Below are positions 1 to 8,945 of a stretch of 64,000 bases of DNA, piece by piece. Position numbers and translations under genes: made by a program. The DNA comes from Paraflavitalea sp. CAU 1676. GTDB lineage: Bacteria > Bacteroidota > Bacteroidia > Chitinophagales > Chitinophagaceae. The notes beneath the pieces are model-generated. The model searched no databases and had not been told where the DNA came from. It was given only the letters and a program-made list of their open reading frames with translations. Location of the stretch: positions 124,001 to 188,000 of the forward strand of contig NZ_JARHUJ010000002.1 of assembly GCF_029223285.1 (NCBI RefSeq), written 5' to 3'. The number at the start of each line of letters is the position of its first letter. Within the stretch, counting starts at the first letter, position 1.

Positions 1-1280
1 TGCCCGCCCTCGAAACTGCCCGCCGTACCACACGCCAACCGGATGCAGCGTTGCTGACAGCCTGTTGCGTAGGCTATGCCAAGAGCGGCCAACTGGCCGC
101 TGCAAAAACATGCCTCCGGGAATTGCTCGAATCCTTTCCGCAGGAGGCTGCCACCGAGTTGGCATTCAGCTTATACAATTACGAATATTATAAGTCGGGC
201 GGTCAACAAATAGAAGAAGATATCCGGCAAACACTGGGTGTTATTTGCCAGCGTTACCCCGATGCGGCACTGGCCGCCAGTAGCAATGTGATCCACTACG
301 TAAGTACGCTGCAATCCTTAACGGTAGCAGATTTTGAACGGGTGTTGATACCCCAGTATGCAAAAGGAATGATGCCTTACTATGGGTTGGACAAACTACC
401 CGGCATTTACCTGGAAAGAGGGGAGAAGCTCGACAGTGCCAGGAGCATGCTGCAACGGGCGATCGGTTATTGGCAAACGGGTAGCATCCAGCATCAGTAC
501 CGCCTGTCGGCCAGCCACTATTACATGTATGTGCCTTATTTGATGCAATTGCTGGCAAAAGTGCAACTGCTCACAGGTGAGTACACCCAGGCAATCGGCC
601 AGTCATCTGCGGCCATCAGCTTGCTGGCCGGTAGTAACTATGAGGGCAATTTTCTGCCCGACCTGTTGAGTATCCGTGCAAGAGCATATCGTAAGCTGGG
701 CAACCTGAACATGGCGATGGAGGACTATAAGAAACTTATGCGCCTGGGTCGTGAAGAGGTGGTTGATTCTATCCGGACTATTTATCCTGACTGTACTGTA
801 AACGAAAAAGAGGTGGATGCCTTCCTGGCATCATTGCGTACGACGGATGTCAAAGCGGCGACCGGAAAGAAAAAGCCGGCGCCCGATTTCACCGGCTATG
901 ATCTGCAAGGAAATAAAGTTACCCTGGCTACGCTCAGGGGCAAGGTGGTACTCATCAATTTCTGGAGCATCGGTTGCGGTCCCTGCATCGGTGAAATGCC
1001 GGCGCTGAACAAGCTGGTCGAAAAATACCGCGGCAACAGCGAAGTGGTATTCCTGGCGGTTACGGGCGATGAAAAAGATAAGCTGCAACAGTTCTTTCGT
1101 AAGCGCCGCTTTCTGTACCAGGTGGTGCAGGGAGCAGGGCGAATGCAGCATGATTACGAGGTGGAAAGCTTGCCGGTTCACATTGTCATTGGTAAAGAGG
1201 GACAGGTGGTCGACCGTTCTACCGGAGCGCGGGAGGACATTACAAAGTATCTTGATGGCATCATTCAAAAGCAGCTATAG
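1..1280 (+). CDS. TlpA/ResA-like thioredoxin-fold protein with helical N-terminal region (5' end outside window)
   Basis: The reading frame is open from the first bases of the window, so the true start lies upstream; the first TTG at 51 is not a convincing start. The visible N-terminal part, about 260 residues, is helical and resembles degenerate TPR repeats. The C-terminal part, from about base 870, is a thioredoxin fold with a Cys-Gly-Pro-Cys active site at 975-986 inside an FWSIGCGPC context, followed by the conserved VVFLAVTGDE and cis-Pro (LPVHIVIG) segments. This arrangement is typical of Bacteroidota TlpA-like oxidoreductases, which act on periplasmic or surface disulfides. The actual substrate cannot be inferred. 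No signal peptide can be checked because the N-terminus is missing. Confidence 0.85.
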   Translation, partial: PALETARRTTRQPDAALLTACCVGYAKSGQLAAAKTCLRELLESFPQEAATELAFSLYNYEYYKSGGQQIEEDIRQTLGVICQRYPDAALAASSNVIHYVSTLQSLTVADFERVLIPQYAKGMMPYYGLDKLPGIYLERGEKLDSARSMLQRAIGYWQTGSIQHQYRLSASHYYMYVPYLMQLLAKVQLLTGEYTQAIGQSSAAISLLAGSNYEGNFLPDLLSIRARAYRKLGNLNMAMEDYKKLMRLGREEVVDSIRTIYPDCTVNEKEVDAFLASLRTTDVKAATGKKKPAPDFTGYDLQGNKVTLATLRGKVVLINFWSIGCGPCIGEMPALNKLVEKYRGNSEVVFLAVTGDEKDKLQQFFRKRRFLYQVVQGAGRMQHDYEVESLPVHIVIGKEGQVVDRSTGAREDITKYLDGIIQKQL

Positions 1281-1391
1281 TCATTGCATGCAAAAAGCCC
1301 TGTAGCGACGGGAATTAAAAAAGATCCTGGCATGCATGGGTGGTCAGCAAATGCATTGATAACGGGGCGCATGGACGAGCCTCAACGGCAT

Positions 1392-1420
1392 AAAAAAAGC
1401 GCGCCCCGCAAAGGGCGCGC
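1392..1420 (-). terminator. Intrinsic terminator of msrA
   Basis: On the minus strand an 8-bp GC-only stem (arms 1399-1406 and 1413-1420, loop CGCAAA) is followed by seven T residues (1392-1398). It sits just past the msrA stop codon. Confidence 0.85.
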
Positions 1421-1442
1421 TCCATCGAATAGGAGAAATTTA

Positions 1443-2108
1443 CTAATGCGTCTTTTTCATCTTACTCTTGAACACTTTCTCGAACTTTTCCAGCTTAGGG
1501 CGGATCACATAGTAACAATAAGGCGCTGAACCATTATTGTTGTAGTAATCCTGGTGGTAGTTCTCGGCCGGGTAAAATTCCGATGCTGCGGTGATCTCCG
1601 TTACCAGCGGTTTATCCCAGGCGCCGCTTTTATCCAGGTCGGCCTTGTATTTTTCGGCCTTGGCCTTTTGCTCGGCATTGTGGTAAAAGATCGCGCTGCG
1701 ATATTGCGTACCTACATCATTACCCTGCCTGTTGAGGGTTGTAGGGTCATGCGTTTGCCAGAAAACTTCCAGCAGTTCATCGAAGGTGAGCTTTGTTGGG
1801 TCGTACACGACTTCCACACACTCGGCATGGCCGGTGGTGCCCTCGCATACTTCTTTATAGGTTGGATTTTTTACTTGTCCGCCGCTGTAGCCGGAGGTTA
1901 CCTTGAGTACCCCATCCAGCTGCTGAAAAATGGCTTCCGTACACCAGAAACAACCGGTTCCAAAGGTGGCGGTATCCGTACGGAAGGTGTTTTCCTCCGG
2001 GGAGGAAGCTGTTAAACTACTCGTCATATATTTTTGTGGATTTTCTCTTACTGCACAGGATAAAAACGTCACTACCGAAAACAAGGTCGTTGTAAACATC
2101 AATTTCAT
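1443..2108 (-). CDS. msrA: Peptide-methionine (S)-S-oxide reductase MsrA, lipoprotein form
   Basis: This enzyme reduces methionine-S-sulfoxide in damaged proteins, using thioredoxin or another thiol donor. The GCFWC active-site motif is at about residues 52-56 and its first Cys is the catalytic one. The conserved GYSGG, GHAE and QYRSAI blocks follow, so the family match is clear. The start is set at the ATG at 2108, because the protein then begins MKLMFTTTLFSVVTFLSC, a lipoprotein signal with the lipid-attachment Cys at residue 18. An in-frame start at 2135 would place nine unlikely residues before the signal. The product is therefore expected in the envelope, facing the periplasm. The gene is a single transcription unit with its own terminator. 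Confidence 0.95.
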   Translation of the reverse strand: MKLMFTTTLFSVVTFLSCAVRENPQKYMTSSLTASSPEENTFRTDTATFGTGCFWCTEAIFQQLDGVLKVTSGYSGGQVKNPTYKEVCEGTTGHAECVEVVYDPTKLTFDELLEVFWQTHDPTTLNRQGNDVGTQYRSAIFYHNAEQKAKAEKYKADLDKSGAWDKPLVTEITAASEFYPAENYHQDYYNNNGSAPYCYYVIRPKLEKFEKVFKSKMKKTH

Positions 2109-2255
2109 GCTGCTTCGTTTAGTCAGGTCGGCCATTTGCTTTCAATTTTTTTACTACCTAATAAACGCAGTTCGGCGCTGTAGGGTTTGCAGGCTGGCCA
2201 ACAGAGCGCTGCTTTTATCATTCAGTTAACAGTTGTGGAGGATTTAAACCCCGAA

Positions 2256-2286
2256 TTGCAACGCGGAAACGAATTTCGTACCTTTG
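2256..2286 (+). promoter_or_regulatory. Bacteroidota-type promoter of mutS2
   Basis: A TTG at 2256-2258 and TACCTTTG at 2279-2286 match the -33 TTG and -7 TAnnTTTG consensus, with 20 bases between them. The mutS2 ATG follows 40 bases downstream. Confidence 0.7.
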
Positions 2287-2325
2287 CACCTCATAAAAAT
2301 AAGAGGATATCTGCGATAATCGATT

Positions 2326-4449
2326 ATGAAATTTTTTCCTGAGTCGGCCTTGGTGCAACTGGAGTTCGAAAAAGTGAAAGCTTTGTTAGAGGAGCACTGT
2401 AAAACACTGTATGCCAAAGAAAAGGCCAAAGAGCTGCGGATCCATACCCGGAAGGAGTACATCGACCTGGAACTGCAACAAACCCACGAATACAAAATGC
2501 TGGTGCAGTATGCCCAGTATTTTCCCAATGACCATACCCTCAATATTTCCAAAGAGCTGAAACTCATCGGAATTCCGGGGGCTGTATTGTCGGAAGACCA
2601 GTTCATGCTGGTGCGTAAACTGGCCGAAAGCCTGCAAAGCATATTTCGCTGGTTCGACTCCGACCGGCGTACCGCCTATCCGGCCCTGTCGAAGGTGATC
2701 GCCGATACGTATTACGAAAAAGTGATCCTCGAACTGATCGATGATGTGATCGATGAAAGCGGGCATGTGAAGGACAACGCCTCCGAAGACCTGGCGCGCA
2801 TCCGCCTCAACCTCTACAAGCGCCGCACCGAACTGCGCCGCCTGTTCGACCGCATTGTACAAAAGCTGGTCAAAGCCGGCCATGCCGCCGATATCGAAGA
2901 AGCCTTCCTCAATGGCCGCCGCGTGGTAGCCGTATATGCTGAGCAGAAACGCCAGGTGAAGGGTATCCTCCATGGCGAGAGCGATACCCGTAAAACGGCC
3001 TTCATCGAGCCCGAAGAGACGATCGAACTCAACAACGAGATATTCTCCCTCGAAAATGAAGAGAACCGGGAAGTGTACCGCATCCTGCGCGAGCTGACGG
3101 CCAAACTATCCGTGTATGCGCCGCTTCTGAAAACCTACTACGATATACTGGGAGAGTACGACTTCATCCGCGCCAAATCGAAATTGGCGGTTGATGTGAA
3201 CGGTAACCTGCCGGTACTCAGCGATAAAGCCCATGTACACCTCGTACAGGCATACCACCCGCTGCTGTACCTGTACAACAAGCGGTCGCAAAAACCAACC
3301 ATGCCGGTACAGGTTACGCTCGATGAAAAGAACCGCATACTGGTGATCTCTGGCCCCAATGCCGGTGGTAAAACGGTAACGCTGAAAACAGTAGGCCTCC
3401 TGCAGTTGATGATCCAAAGCGGCCTGCTGGTGCCCGTGCATCCCACCTCGCAGTTTGGCATCTTCAAGCAGATCATGATCCACATCGGCGATACCCAAAG
3501 CCTCGAGTTCGAGCTCAGTACCTACAGCTCGCACCTCAAGAACATGAAACATTTCATGGAAGTGGCCAACGGAAAAACCCTGTTCTTCATCGATGAGCTC
3601 GGTAGCGGTAGTGATCCCAATCTCGGTGGTGCTTTTGCGGAAGTGATCCTGGAAGAAATGGTGCGCAAGCATTCCATGGGAATTGTAACCACGCACTACC
3701 TCAACCTGAAGGTGATGGCCAACAAAACGCCCGGCATTATCAACGGCGCCATGGCCTTCGATGAGAAGAACCTGCTGCCGATGTACAAACTCATCATCGG
3801 TAAGCCCGGTAGCTCTTATACCTTTTCCATCGCCGAACGCATCGGTTTGCCTCCGTCGCTCATCACCCGCGCCCGGCAGTTGGTAGACGAAGAACATTTT
3901 CGGTTGGATAAACTGCTCAACCGGACCGAGCAGGACCTGCGCGAAATTGAAAAGAAAGACAAAGACCTGAGTAAGCAGTTGAAGGATAATGAGCGCATCA
4001 AGAAAGATATGGAAACGCTCATCGACAAAGAGCGTCATTACCAGCAGGTAGAGTTGCTGAAACACCAGAACAAGGTAACGGAAGAACGGATCGCTTACCT
4101 CAAGGATATGGAACGCAAGCTCAAGCAGATCGTGCTCGACTGGCGTAAGTCCAATATCGAGGAAGATAAGAAAGAGCTGATGCGCCAGTTGCATGCCTTG
4201 CTGTTCGGACAAAATCAAAAACAAACGACCGAGAAGGTCAAAAAGAAGATCGGTTCCAAATACAAGGAAGTAGGTGGTGAGATTGTGGTCGGCAACAAAG
4301 TGTTGATGAAGAAGAACCACCAGGTTGGTGAAGTGAAGGAGATCCGTGGCCGCAAAGCCGTGGTACAGTTAGGCCTCATGCCCATCACCGTTGATCTGGC
4401 CGATCTAACCGTGGTAACCGAAAAAGCACCTGAGCAGTCGCAGCAATAG
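2326..4449 (+). CDS. mutS2: MutS2-type DNA-binding ATPase lacking the Smr nuclease domain
   Basis: The protein has 707 residues. It carries the MutS-family ATPase core: Walker A GPNAGGKT at about residue 345, a Walker B region ending in FFIDELGSGSDP, and the signature TTHYLNLK segment. The long charged coiled coil after the ATPase (about 520-640) and the absence of a mismatch-recognition domain mark it as MutS2 rather than MutS1. MutS2 proteins act on branched DNA or on stalled, collided ribosomes, depending on species. Usual MutS2 proteins are close to 780 residues and end in a Smr domain. Here the chain ends after a KOW-like beta segment (EVKEIRGRKAVVQLG) with no Smr motifs. The stop is followed by a good terminator, so the truncation looks genuine rather than a frameshift. 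Confidence 0.9.
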   Translation: MKFFPESALVQLEFEKVKALLEEHCKTLYAKEKAKELRIHTRKEYIDLELQQTHEYKMLVQYAQYFPNDHTLNISKELKLIGIPGAVLSEDQFMLVRKLAESLQSIFRWFDSDRRTAYPALSKVIADTYYEKVILELIDDVIDESGHVKDNASEDLARIRLNLYKRRTELRRLFDRIVQKLVKAGHAADIEEAFLNGRRVVAVYAEQKRQVKGILHGESDTRKTAFIEPEETIELNNEIFSLENEENREVYRILRELTAKLSVYAPLLKTYYDILGEYDFIRAKSKLAVDVNGNLPVLSDKAHVHLVQAYHPLLYLYNKRSQKPTMPVQVTLDEKNRILVISGPNAGGKTVTLKTVGLLQLMIQSGLLVPVHPTSQFGIFKQIMIHIGDTQSLEFELSTYSSHLKNMKHFMEVANGKTLFFIDELGSGSDPNLGGAFAEVILEEMVRKHSMGIVTTHYLNLKVMANKTPGIINGAMAFDEKNLLPMYKLIIGKPGSSYTFSIAERIGLPPSLITRARQLVDEEHFRLDKLLNRTEQDLREIEKKDKDLSKQLKDNERIKKDMETLIDKERHYQQVELLKHQNKVTEERIAYLKDMERKLKQIVLDWRKSNIEEDKKELMRQLHALLFGQNQKQTTEKVKKKIGSKYKEVGGEIVVGNKVLMKKNHQVGEVKEIRGRKAVVQLGLMPITVDLADLTVVTEKAPEQSQQ

Positions 4450-4518
4450 GTTATAAAAGCGCCCCATTGCCGGCGCGAGGCATTACCTGACCATTTATTA
4501 CCATTAATAGAGCATTTC

Positions 4519-4547
4519 AAAAAGCGCCAACCCCTGGCGCTTTTTTT
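4519..4547 (+). terminator. Intrinsic terminator of mutS2
   Basis: A 7-bp stem AGCGCCA/TGGCGCT (4523-4529 and 4535-4541) with a 5-base loop is followed by a run of seven T residues. Confidence 0.85.
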
Positions 4548-4647
4548 GCGTAAGATAATTTATCTCCCGTCTTCGTATCCTCCCCCATAAGCCCATTACG
4601 ATTCAATACTTGTGAGGAACTGTAAATCATCATCCAAAATTTACAGT

Positions 4648-6126
4648 ATGAAACACTATTACATGAAAACCAGGCATTCATTGCTTGCTGCTATCTTCTT
4701 TCTATGTTCTCTCTCAGCTGTTCAGGCCGGCAATATTCCCTTCCTCGCTACTTATTCCGGTAACCAGGAAAACCCCGCCAATCCATCGCCCGCCATCGCC
4801 ACTATTGCCGGCATCTATGATGATGATGCCAATATGCTGTATTACATCATCCTGTTTGGCGGCCTTACATCCGGCACAACGGCAGCTCACTTTCATGCTC
4901 CCGGTGCTCCAGGTACCAATGCCCCCGTGCTCATCGCACATGCAGGTTTTCCACTGGGGCAAACAGCTGGTACCTATACCGCTATGGATCATCTCACGCC
5001 CGGGCAGGAAGCCCTGCTCAAAGCGGGCCTCTGGTACTCCAACATTCATACTTCCACCTTTCCCGGCGGAGAGATCAGGGCGCAGATCGTACTCGGATTC
5101 CCCGCCAACCTGCATTTCTTCAGAAGCAGTTACAGCGGAGGTCAGGAAGTACCTCCCAATAACTCTAAGGGCACGGGAACAATCCTCGGCGTATATGATG
5201 ATATTGCCAATCGTATTTACTACGGCATCGTATTCGGAGGCCTCGGCTCCAATACCACCGCCGCCCATTTCCATGCACCGGGCACGCCAGGCGTTAACGC
5301 CCCCGTATCTATTGCGCATGCCGGTTTCCCATTAGGGGTCACCTCCGGCTGGTATGTGAATACACATGTACTCACCGACGTTCAGGAAACCCAGCTACTT
5401 GATGGTCTCTGGTATTCCAATATCCATACCACCGGATTCCCGGGCGGGGAAATAAGGGCGCAATTGCTGGCCAAAAGGCAGCCGCCATCAGGAGATAATT
5501 GCGTCACCATCTCAGACCTTACCGCAAGTCCGTGCTTGCTGTGGCCGCCCAATCATAAAATGAAAGAAGTGAAGGTAGATTACCTGGCAGGCAGGGATTG
5601 TCCCAGCTTTAAAGGCTGTGAACTGTCTGTTACCAGCAATGAGCCGGTGAATGGAACAGGAGATGGCAATACATCGCCCGACTGGAAGGTGATCGACGAT
5701 CATCACGTGTTGTTGCGGGCCGAACGCGCAGGTAACGGCAATGGGCGTGTTTACACGATCACTCTAACCTGCAAAGATGATCAGGGGCGCAAGACCGTAA
5801 AGACCACCGAAGTAAGAGTGCCCCACGATCGCAGACGGGGTGATGCCGGTGATTGTCCGCAGGATCGCCGTGAAACCGGATTAGCGGGCACCATTGCGCC
5901 CAATCCGGGCAGGGGGCAATTCACGCTGAACATTCAAACCGATAACAATGCAGACAGGATCGATGTGAGGATCAGCAACATGCAGGGCAGGGTAGTGGCT
6001 ACCCTCAATAACCTGCGCGGTAGCCAGGTAGTACGCATCGGCGATGGATTGGAAGCCGGCGTTTACTTTGTGAAGATCACGCAGGGCGACGAAACGATAC
6101 AATTGAAACTGGTGAAAGTGAATTGA
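4648..6126 (+). CDS. Secreted protein with two CHRD domains and a T9SS sorting domain
   Basis: The ATG at 4648 is chosen because it gives a signal peptide (MKHYYMKTRHSLL... ending AVQA). An upstream GTG at 4612 only adds an unlikely polar leader. Two tandem CHRD domains follow, at about residues 30-150 and 160-285. Each has the repeated signature AAHFHAPG.PG.NAP, then LWYSNIHT..FPGGEIRAQ. A Cys-containing beta domain at about 300-400 follows (CVTISDLTASPCLLWPPNHK). The last about 80 residues are a type A T9SS sorting domain (IAPNPGRGQF... ending in an LKLVKVN strand). The protein should be exported through Sec and then the type IX system to the surface or medium. The molecular role of CHRD domains in bacteria is not established. 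Confidence 0.88.
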   Translation: MKHYYMKTRHSLLAAIFFLCSLSAVQAGNIPFLATYSGNQENPANPSPAIATIAGIYDDDANMLYYIILFGGLTSGTTAAHFHAPGAPGTNAPVLIAHAGFPLGQTAGTYTAMDHLTPGQEALLKAGLWYSNIHTSTFPGGEIRAQIVLGFPANLHFFRSSYSGGQEVPPNNSKGTGTILGVYDDIANRIYYGIVFGGLGSNTTAAHFHAPGTPGVNAPVSIAHAGFPLGVTSGWYVNTHVLTDVQETQLLDGLWYSNIHTTGFPGGEIRAQLLAKRQPPSGDNCVTISDLTASPCLLWPPNHKMKEVKVDYLAGRDCPSFKGCELSVTSNEPVNGTGDGNTSPDWKVIDDHHVLLRAERAGNGNGRVYTITLTCKDDQGRKTVKTTEVRVPHDRRRGDAGDCPQDRRETGLAGTIAPNPGRGQFTLNIQTDNNADRIDVRISNMQGRVVATLNNLRGSQVVRIGDGLEAGVYFVKITQGDETIQLKLVKVN

Positions 6127-6145
6127 TAGAAGGTTGATTGATAAG

Positions 6146-6174
6146 AAGGCGGCATTTCGGTGCCGCCTTTTTTT
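6146..6174 (+). terminator. Intrinsic terminator of the CHRD gene
   Basis: A 9-bp stem AAGGCGGCA/TGCCGCCTT (6146-6154 and 6161-6169, loop TTTCGG) runs into seven T residues. It lies between two convergent genes and could also slow transcription arriving from the minus-strand response regulator. Confidence 0.85.
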
Positions 6175-6179
6175 ATGGT

Positions 6180-6797
6180 CTATTGAATGATCTGTAATTG
6201 AATGGCCGTTTTAACCAGCGATACGATGTTCTTGGCGTCGAACTTGGTCAGCAGATTCCGGCGATGTGTTTCCACAGTGGTAACGCTGATGAATAGTTTT
6301 TGCGCGATCTCATTGTTCGTCATGCCATCGGCGATCAACTCCAGCACTTCCTTCTCCCGGCGTGTAAGCACGATCTTCAACGAATCATCTTTGCGCATCG
6401 TTTGCGCCGCTTCCTTGCTGAAATAGGTTTTACGGTTAGATACAGTCTGGATCGCTTCTACCAGTTCTTCGCGGGTGGCATTCTTTAGTAAGTAACCAGA
6501 GGCGCCGCTGGCGATCATTTTTTCAATAAGGCTATATTGGTTGAAGGTACTGAGGCCGATCACGAAAATGGCCGGATACTTTTCCTTTACCAGGCGGCAA
6601 AGTTCAATGCCGCTCACATCGGGCAGGTTGATATCCATCAGGATCACATCCGGTTGTTGCTTTTGCAGAAAGGCCATGCACGAAGCGGCATTGGTGGCAT
6701 GGCCCAGCCATTCCATACCTTTTTCATCTTTCAGCAAGGAGTGGATGCCTTCAATAACCATATAGTGATCGTCGACGATAAATAGTTGTGTAGGCAT
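6180..6797 (-). CDS. NarL/FixJ-family response regulator
   Basis: The protein has 205 residues when started at the ATG at 6797 (MPTQLFIVDD); a start at 6815 adds six residues that are not typical of a receiver domain. The receiver domain has the acidic pair D9-D10, the phospho-acceptor Asp at residue 55 (ILMDINLP) and a Lys in a LLKNAT loop. The C-terminus is a LuxR-type helix-turn-helix (LTRREKEVLELIADGMTNNEI). It is the natural partner of the histidine kinase encoded 59 bases upstream on the same strand. Its targets are unknown. Confidence 0.93.
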   Translation of the reverse strand: MPTQLFIVDDHYMVIEGIHSLLKDEKGMEWLGHATNAASCMAFLQKQQPDVILMDINLPDVSGIELCRLVKEKYPAIFVIGLSTFNQYSLIEKMIASGASGYLLKNATREELVEAIQTVSNRKTYFSKEAAQTMRKDDSLKIVLTRREKEVLELIADGMTNNEIAQKLFISVTTVETHRRNLLTKFDAKNIVSLVKTAIQLQIIQ

Positions 6798-6856
6798 GGC
6801 TACTAATTTAAACAATTAAGGAAGGGTACACGTTGGATCATCTGTAAGGCGGCGGC

Positions 6857-8797
6857 CTAAACCTCTACTTCCACCAAAACAGAGGAACCTTTGCCCGGCG
6901 CCGAATTCACATCCAGGCGGCCTTTCAGAAACTCTACCCGGTTGCGGATATTGTGCCAGCCGATACCGCCCGTATGCTGCAACACCGATTCGTTGAACCC
7001 CTTGCCGTCGTCTTCAACAGTAAGCGACAATAAGCCATTGGAGCGCGTAACCTGAACGATTACCTGTGTGGCGCCGGCATGTTTGATGGCATTGTTCAGC
7101 AACTCCTGGGCAATACGATATAAAGTTATAGACTTGGTTTGATCGATGGAGCTGCCTTCCATGCCGATCGATTGATAGTTGACGGGCAGGGCGCCGCTCT
7201 TGTTGATCTCGATGCAATAATCTTTGAGCGCGGTATCGAGCCCGTATTTTACCAGCACTTCGGGCATCATGTTGTGGGCCACGCGGCGCATTTCACGGAT
7301 CGAACTGTCGAGCATGTCCATACTGCGCTCAAAAGCCTGCTGGTTATCGGGCGTCATCACGAGGTTGCCTTTCATATTGGAGAAAGAATGCTTGATGCCG
7401 CTGAGCATGCCGCCCAATCCGTCGTGCAGGTCTTTGGCCAGCCGGGTGCGCTCCTGTTCTTCGCCCTTCAAAACCGCTTCGGTGGCCGTTAGTTGTTTTT
7501 CGGTTTCCAGCTCATTGATGCGTTGCTGCTGCAGTTTTTGCTTGTTGCGGTAGTTGCGGTAAGTAAGTAGTGTGATCACCAATAGGGCAGCAGCGCCGCC
7601 GATCAATATATAATTGAGGTTATGTTGTTGCCGTATGGTCGTTTGCTGTTGCAACAATTCATGGTCTTTTTTCTCCGTTTCGTATTTCTTCTCGAGGTCG
7701 AGCGCAAAGGTTTTTCTTTCTGCCGCTTCGATGGAATCTTTGATGTCTACATATTTCCAGATGTATTCATTGGCTTCTTTGTGCCTGCCTGTTTCTTCAA
7801 AGATCTTGGTCAACAGTCCGTACCCTTCTTCCATAAAAAGCTGAATACTGTCTTTCTCCGCCAGCGCTATCGCTTCGCGTGTCACCGCTTCTGCTGCCGG
7901 GTACTTCTTTTGCTCGTAATAGATATGTCCTATCTGTAACTTGGGCTCTACCATGCTCCAGGGCACACCTCTTTGTTTGGCATGCTCGTAGGCTTTGTTA
8001 TAATAGAAAATGGCGCTATCCGGCAACTTCAGCTGCTGGTAGGTAATGCCCGAGAGCAAATAGATCAGGCTTGTAGTAGAGAAATCATAGTTAGGCGCAA
8101 AGTAAGGGCGGGCCGAGTCGAGGTACAGTTTGGCTTTATTAAACTCCTTTACTTCCACGAAGTAGTGCACATTGTATAGGTAGCCAACATACAGGCTTTT
8201 CTTTTTGTTGCTCTTCTTCGCGGCTTCCAGCGCCTTACTGCTGTACTCGCGTTGCTTTTCCGGCAGTTTGAGTTGTTGATAGAGTCCGGCCAGGTTGCAA
8301 TAGGTGTTCGTCAGTTCCGTGCCGCTAGCTTCCAGCAGCGGCAACGCCCGCAGAAACCAATAGGCAGCACTATCGTATTGGTCGGCATTCCTGTAATAAG
8401 ATCCCAGGTCTCCATACACATTGCCCAGTTCTTTTTTGCCGGCCGGTGTGGTGGCCTTCTCAAGGTATCCAATTGCACGAAAGAGGTTGCTGCGCTCCTT
8501 CGGCTTGTCGTAGGCCAGGTGATAAGGAGTGGCCTCATACCGTAAGGCCATACCTGCATAACGAGGCAGGTTCTTCGCCTCGCTGAATTTCACGGCATCG
8601 GCATACAGCTCGTGACTCTTTGCCGCATCCACTGTTTCCATATACATCGCATAGAATACCATGTTAAGGGCGCGGGCAGTATCGGGCAGGGTGGAGTCGA
8701 GCACACGTTTAATACTGTCGGCCAGGTGCTGTTGCGCGTGCAGGGGCAAAAGGGCCTGGCACAACAGGAAGCCCGCGAATAAAAACAGTTTTCTCAT
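6857..8797 (-). CDS. TPR-containing membrane sensor histidine kinase (HisKA_3 type)
   Basis: The start is set at the ATG at 8797 because it gives a clean signal peptide (MRKLFLFAGFLLCQALLPLHAQ); the frame is open 46 codons further upstream. The protein has 646 residues. After the signal there is a periplasmic array of TPR-like repeats at about residues 30-370. A transmembrane helix (YILIGGAAALLVITLLTY) and a coiled linker follow. The HisKA_3 dimerisation box has the phospho-acceptor His near residue 458 (KDLHDGLGG), and the protein ends in a HATPase domain (N-box ELLNNAIKHA, G-box DDGKGF). This architecture pairs with NarL-type regulators, and the next gene on the strand encodes one. The signal sensed by the TPR domain is unknown. 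Confidence 0.93.
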   Translation of the reverse strand: MRKLFLFAGFLLCQALLPLHAQQHLADSIKRVLDSTLPDTARALNMVFYAMYMETVDAAKSHELYADAVKFSEAKNLPRYAGMALRYEATPYHLAYDKPKERSNLFRAIGYLEKATTPAGKKELGNVYGDLGSYYRNADQYDSAAYWFLRALPLLEASGTELTNTYCNLAGLYQQLKLPEKQREYSSKALEAAKKSNKKKSLYVGYLYNVHYFVEVKEFNKAKLYLDSARPYFAPNYDFSTTSLIYLLSGITYQQLKLPDSAIFYYNKAYEHAKQRGVPWSMVEPKLQIGHIYYEQKKYPAAEAVTREAIALAEKDSIQLFMEEGYGLLTKIFEETGRHKEANEYIWKYVDIKDSIEAAERKTFALDLEKKYETEKKDHELLQQQTTIRQQHNLNYILIGGAAALLVITLLTYRNYRNKQKLQQQRINELETEKQLTATEAVLKGEEQERTRLAKDLHDGLGGMLSGIKHSFSNMKGNLVMTPDNQQAFERSMDMLDSSIREMRRVAHNMMPEVLVKYGLDTALKDYCIEINKSGALPVNYQSIGMEGSSIDQTKSITLYRIAQELLNNAIKHAGATQVIVQVTRSNGLLSLTVEDDGKGFNESVLQHTGGIGWHNIRNRVEFLKGRLDVNSAPGKGSSVLVEVEV

Positions 8798-8805
8798 ATA
8801 TAGGT

Positions 8806-8836
8806 ACAAGGTAGGCAGCAGGCGGTTGACCGACAA
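8806..8836 (-). promoter_or_regulatory. Possible promoter of the histidine kinase operon
   Basis: On the minus strand a TTG (8836-8834) is followed after 20 bases by TACCTTGT (8813-8806), close to TAnnTTTG. The predicted -7 element lies only eight bases from the chosen ATG, so the mRNA would be almost leaderless if this promoter is real. Confidence 0.35.
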
Positions 8837-8945
8837 TACTGCTTTTCCATGATTTTTGAGTTTGATTAAGATACGGTCTTCGGATATTGGTCGCCAGTCA
8901 ATAAGTGGCAGCCGATGAAGCAAAGCCGCTTGCAACCCTGCCGCT

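Noticed and set aside
3106-4320. Long minus-strand ORF of 404 codons inside mutS2
   Set aside because: It is a shadow of mutS2: the plus-strand frame has clear ATPase motifs and the antisense translation has none.
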